Made by a program: the position numbers and the translations under genes | Notes under the pieces: model-generated | Seen by the model: the letters and a program-made list of their open reading frames with translations, nothing else | Told to the model about the DNA's origin: nothing | Database searches by the model: none | Shown here: positions 60,799 through 64,000 of the stretch, one piece after another | Position numbering within the stretch: position 1 is the stretch's first letter | Layout of the letters: each line of letters opens with the position of its first letter | NCBI RefSeq assembly: GCF_900116705.1 | Contig: NZ_FPBP01000008.1 | Span: forward strand, 140,744-204,743 | Direction: 5' to 3' | Source of the DNA: Halomonas korlensis | GTDB taxonomy: Bacteria > Pseudomonadota > Gammaproteobacteria > Pseudomonadales > Halomonadaceae | Length of the DNA: 64,000 nucleotides

Positions 60799-63075
60799 TC
60801 AACCATCGTTCTGTTCCGTCTGCGCCTCCACTACGGCGAAGGCGCTCATGTTGGCAATACCCCGCGCGGTGACCGTGCGGTTGAGCACGTGAACCGGCTT
60901 GGCGGCCCCCAGCAGGATGGGACCCACGGACACGCCGTTGCCCAGCACCTTCAGAGCGGTAAAGGCGATATTCGCTGAGTCCAGGTTGGGCATGATCAAC
61001 AGGTTGGCTTCGCCCTCGAGGAGAGAATCGGGCAGGATGCGCCCGCGCACGCCCATGGACAGCGCCGAGTCGGCCTGCATTTCGCCGTCCACCACCAGAT
61101 CCGGTGCGCGCTCCCGAATCAACGCCAGGGCTTCGCGCATCTTCCCGGCACTCTCGAAGTCGGAGCTACCGAAATTCGAGTGGGAAACCAGGGCGGCCCG
61201 GGGCGTGATGCCGAAGCGGCGAACCTGCTCCGCGGCCAACAGGGTGATCTCGGCAATCTGACCGGCATCGGGATCGTAATTGACGAAGGGATCGGCAATG
61301 AACAGAGTGGTCCGCTCGAGAATCAGCAGTTGCAGGGCGGCCGGCGTGCTGACGCCCTCGCGCAGGCCAATGACGTCCAGCACCAGGTGCAGGTGCTCTT
61401 GGTAGGTGCCCACTGGGCCGGCGATCATGGCGTCCACATCACCCCGGCGCAGCAGCAGCGAAGCCAGGATGGTGGACCGGCTGCGGACCCGCTTCTCCGC
61501 GGCTTCGGGATGCACACCACGCCGTCCCATCAACTGGTGGTACTCGCCGGCCAGTTCGGCGTAGTCGGGACAGTCATGCGCGTCGATCAGCTCGAAATCG
61601 ACGCCGGGCTGCACCGGCAGGCCCAGTTCCTCGATGCGAGCCTCGATGATCTCACGGCGGCCGATCAGCACGGGTTTGGCGTAGTGCTGACTGACGCAGA
61701 CCTCCATGGCGCGCAGGACGCGCTCGTCCTCGCCTTCGGCGTACAGCAAGCGGAGCGGGTTCTGTCGCGCCCGCTCGAATACCGGCTCCATCACGTTGCC
61801 GGAGCGGTAGACCAGACGTGACAGCGAGCGGGTGTAGGCGTCCATGTCGGCGATGGGACGAGCCGCCACCCCGCTGTCCATGGCGGCCTTGGCCACCGCC
61901 GGCGGAATGGTGTCGATCAGGCGCGGGTCGAAGGGTTTGGGCAGGATGTACTCGGGGCCGAAGGTCAGCGCCTGGCCGCCATAGGCCACCGCCACCGTTT
62001 CCGGCACCGTGGTGGTCGCCATGTCGGCGATGGCCATGACGGCGGCCAGTTTCATCTCCTCGTTGATAGTGGTGGCGCCGCAGTCCAGGGCACCCCGGAA
62101 GATGAACGGGAAGCACAGGACGTTGTTGACCTGGTTGGGGTAATCCGAGCGTCCGGTGGCGAGCACGGCATCCGGGCGTACCGCCTTGGCATCCTCCGGC
62201 ATGATTTCCGGGTTGGGGTTGGCCATGGCCAGGATCAATGGCCGGTCGGCCATGGTCGCCACCATCTCCGGCTTGAGCGCGCCCCCGCTAGAAAGACCGA
62301 GGAACACGTCGGCCCCGTTGACGGCATCGGCCAGGGCGCGGGCCTCGGTCTGGGCTGCGTAGCGCGCCTTGTATTGGTCCAGACCGTCACGGTCGCTGTG
62401 GATCACCCCACTGCGGTCGCATACCAGAATATTTTCCTGGCGCACCCCTAGGGACACCGCCAGGTCCAGACAGGCCAGGGCCGCGGAGCCTGCGCCGTTG
62501 CAGACCAGGCGGATGTCGCCGAGGTTCTTGCCCACCACCCGCAGGCCGTTGAGCAGGGCGGCCGCCGTGACGATGGCGGTACCGTGCTGGTCGTCGTGGA
62601 AGACCGGAATCTTCATCCGCTCGCGCAGACGCCGCTCGATCTCGAAGCATTCCGGGGCCTTGATGTCTTCCAGGTTGATGCCGCCGAAGGTGGCCTCCAG
62701 ACCGGCGACGATCTCGATAAACTTGTCCGGGTCGCGCTCCTCGATCTCGATATCGAACACGTCCACGTCGGCGAACTTCTTGAACAGCACGGCCTTGCCT
62801 TCCATGACCGGCTTGGAAGCCAATGCACCGATGGCGCCCAGCCCCAGCACCGCCGTGCCGTTGCTGACCACGGCCACCAGGTTGCCGCGGGCGGTATACT
62901 CGGCCGCCATCAGGGGATCACGTTCGATCTCCTCGCAGGCCGAGGCCACGCCGGGCGAATAGGCCAGCGACAGATCCCGCTGGCTGGCCATGGGCTTGGT
63001 CGCCTGGATCGCCAGCTTGCCGGGGCGGGGGAAGCGATGATACTTCAGGGCGCTGTCGCGTAAATCGTCTGCCAT
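60799..63075 (-). CDS. maeB: NADP-dependent malic enzyme MaeB (with PTA-like C-terminal domain)
   Basis: 758 residues, the length of the fused form. N-terminal malic domain with [16 protein letters not shown] and the catalytic Lys/Asp region ([19 protein letters not shown]); a Rossmann domain with [17 protein letters not shown]; then from about 430 a phosphate acetyltransferase-like domain ([36 protein letters not shown]) thought to be regulatory, binding acetyl-CoA. It makes pyruvate, CO2 and NADPH from malate. Convergent with the CbiX-like gene. Confidence 0.95.
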   Translation of the reverse strand: MADDLRDSALKYHRFPRPGKLAIQATKPMASQRDLSLAYSPGVASACEEIERDPLMAAEYTARGNLVAVVSNGTAVLGLGAIGALASKPVMEGKAVLFKKFADVDVFDIEIEERDPDKFIEIVAGLEATFGGINLEDIKAPECFEIERRLRERMKIPVFHDDQHGTAIVTAAALLNGLRVVGKNLGDIRLVCNGAGSAALACLDLAVSLGVRQENILVCDRSGVIHSDRDGLDQYKARYAAQTEARALADAVNGADVFLGLSSGGALKPEMVATMADRPLILAMANPNPEIMPEDAKAVRPDAVLATGRSDYPNQVNNVLCFPFIFRGALDCGATTINEEMKLAAVMAIADMATTTVPETVAVAYGGQALTFGPEYILPKPFDPRLIDTIPPAVAKAAMDSGVAARPIADMDAYTRSLSRLVYRSGNVMEPVFERARQNPLRLLYAEGEDERVLRAMEVCVSQHYAKPVLIGRREIIEARIEELGLPVQPGVDFELIDAHDCPDYAELAGEYHQLMGRRGVHPEAAEKRVRSRSTILASLLLRRGDVDAMIAGPVGTYQEHLHLVLDVIGLREGVSTPAALQLLILERTTLFIADPFVNYDPDAGQIAEITLLAAEQVRRFGITPRAALVSHSNFGSSDFESAGKMREALALIRERAPDLVVDGEMQADSALSMGVRGRILPDSLLEGEANLLIMPNLDSANIAFTALKVLGNGVSVGPILLGAAKPVHVLNRTVTARGIANMSAFAVVEAQTEQNDG

Positions 63076-63230
63076 GTCTTTTCCTCACTCGCTTTTATTC
63101 GCTTTTAATGGCGGCAATAGCGATCTCGATGATCGCTTTGCCACCAGCCGGGGTGTCAATGGGGCAACCGGACGATGCTACGCCATACCGTACAGCAGCC
63201 TGTCACGGAAGGAAGCCTCACCGCCTGGCA

Positions 63231-64000
63231 TCAGAACTGCAGCCCAAGCGCGAAGCCACCGATCAGGTAGCAGAACAGCGTGATCAGCACGATCCCGACG
63301 ATATTGAGGACGATGCCGCCGCGCGCCATCTGGGCGATGGTGACCGCGCCGGTGCCGAACACGATGGCGTTCGGCGGCGTGCCGACCGGCAGCATGAAGG
63401 CGCAGGTCGCGGCGAAGGCCGCCGGGATCAGCAGCGTCATCGGGTCGGCGCCGATGCCCACCGCCACCCCGCCGAGCACCGGAATGAAGGTCGCGGCCGT
63501 GGCGGTGTTGCTGGTCACCTCGGTGAGGAACAGCACCAGCGTGGTGATGGCGGCGACCAGCAGCAGGATCGGCAGCACCTGCAGCCCGGTAATCTGCTGA
63601 CCGAACCAGCTGTCAAGGCCGGTGCCGGCGACCGCGCCGGCGAGGCTCAGGCCGCCGCCGAACAGCAGCAGCACGCCCCAGGGCAGCCCATCCTCGGCGT
63701 CCTGCCAGGTCAGCACCATCTCGCTCCGACCTCGCGCGGGCAGCAGGAACATCGCGATACCGGCGCCGATGGCGATGGCGGTATCATCCAGATCGCCAAG
63801 GGGCCCCAGCATCTCCCCTACCCCGGGCAGCGTGGCGAGCAGGCCGGGCACGACCCACAGGAACGCCGCCGAGCCGAAGACGAGCATCACCATCTTCTCG
63901 CCCTGGCTGAGCGGGCCGAGCTTGTGGATCTCGCCGTCGATCATCTCCTTGCCGCCGGGGATATCGGCGATGTCGAAGCGGTAGAGCACGCGGGTCATCA
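63231..64000 (-). CDS. SLC13/DASS-family anion transporter, C-terminal part
   Basis: At least 255 residues read leftward; the N-terminus lies beyond the window (an ATG at 63998 is unlikely to be the start, since the family has 450-600 residues). FLTEVTSNTATAATFIPVLG and FMLPVGTPPNAIVFGTG are the two SNT/TPPN motifs for Na+ and carboxylate binding. Probably takes up C4-dicarboxylates or citrate. It lies upstream of and in the same direction as maeB, so a malate-uptake link is plausible. The gap 63076-63230 holds nothing recognised. Confidence 0.88.
   Translation of the reverse strand, partial: MTRVLYRFDIADIPGGKEMIDGEIHKLGPLSQGEKMVMLVFGSAAFLWVVPGLLATLPGVGEMLGPLGDLDDTAIAIGAGIAMFLLPARGRSEMVLTWQDAEDGLPWGVLLLFGGGLSLAGAVAGTGLDSWFGQQITGLQVLPILLLVAAITTLVLFLTEVTSNTATAATFIPVLGGVAVGIGADPMTLLIPAAFAATCAFMLPVGTPPNAIVFGTGAVTIAQMARGGIVLNIVGIVLITLFCYLIGGFALGLQF

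Overview
The window looks like chromosome from a high-GC gammaproteobacterium, most likely Halomonas-like. This is inference from gene content: an E. coli-type recC-recB-recD locus, several TRAP, SLC13 and YfcC transporters, many acidic proteins, and malonate and carotenoid genes. No rRNA, tRNA or CRISPR array was found. The first and last genes run off the window.

Layout. 1-5.8 kb: malonate uptake (tripartite TRAP transporter) and catabolism (malonyl-CoA decarboxylase, malonyl-CoA synthetase). 5.9-16 kb: single metabolic genes (DsbA-like isomerase, HAD, 2-hydroxyacid dehydrogenase, DUF2252, flavin reductase), two small secreted proteins, two overlapping regulators, a methyltransferase, and a DMT exporter behind a decapitated tetR with an intact-looking operator. 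16-17.7 kb: an AT-rich manganese catalase between IS630 and IS3 remnants. 17.7-33.8 kb: recC, recB and recD split by a carotenoid island (crtE facing crtX-Y-I-B, plus a dead crtZ). 34.5-39.6 kb: a second, decayed carotenoid locus with fragments of crtB and crtE, an intact crtZ-crtW pair, an embedded ABC-2 transporter and an IS66 remnant. Together the two loci could still make hydroxylated, ketolated and glycosylated carotenoids (zeaxanthin/astaxanthin type and glucosides), but neither locus could do so alone.

39.7-50.3 kb holds an MBL-fold protein, a GlxA-type regulator, an NCS2 permease, an SGNH hydrolase, a SnoaL-like protein, a phosphoesterase, a dienelactone hydrolase, a Kelch protein and a flavin disulfide oxidoreductase. 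Among them lies a mosaic of a recD 3' fragment fused to a DUF427 fragment that carries a perfect 19-bp hairpin.

50.8-55.75 kb is the most unusual part. Six low-GC genes of mostly unknown function all lie on the minus strand. They are separated by attC-like sites and by an approximately 100-bp repeat with imperfect inverted ends, and no integrase gene is present. The genes encode a GIY-YIG protein, a HEPN/AbiV-like protein, a tiny secreted protein, a membrane protein, a Shedu-like nuclease with an apparent C-terminal concanavalin-like domain, and a NYN/PIN protein. This looks like a sedentary cassette cluster enriched for possible defence genes. 55.7-64 kb returns to ordinary metabolism: DUF427, YfcC permease, M20-type amidohydrolase, ABM monooxygenase, double CbiX protein, MaeB malic enzyme and an SLC13 transporter.
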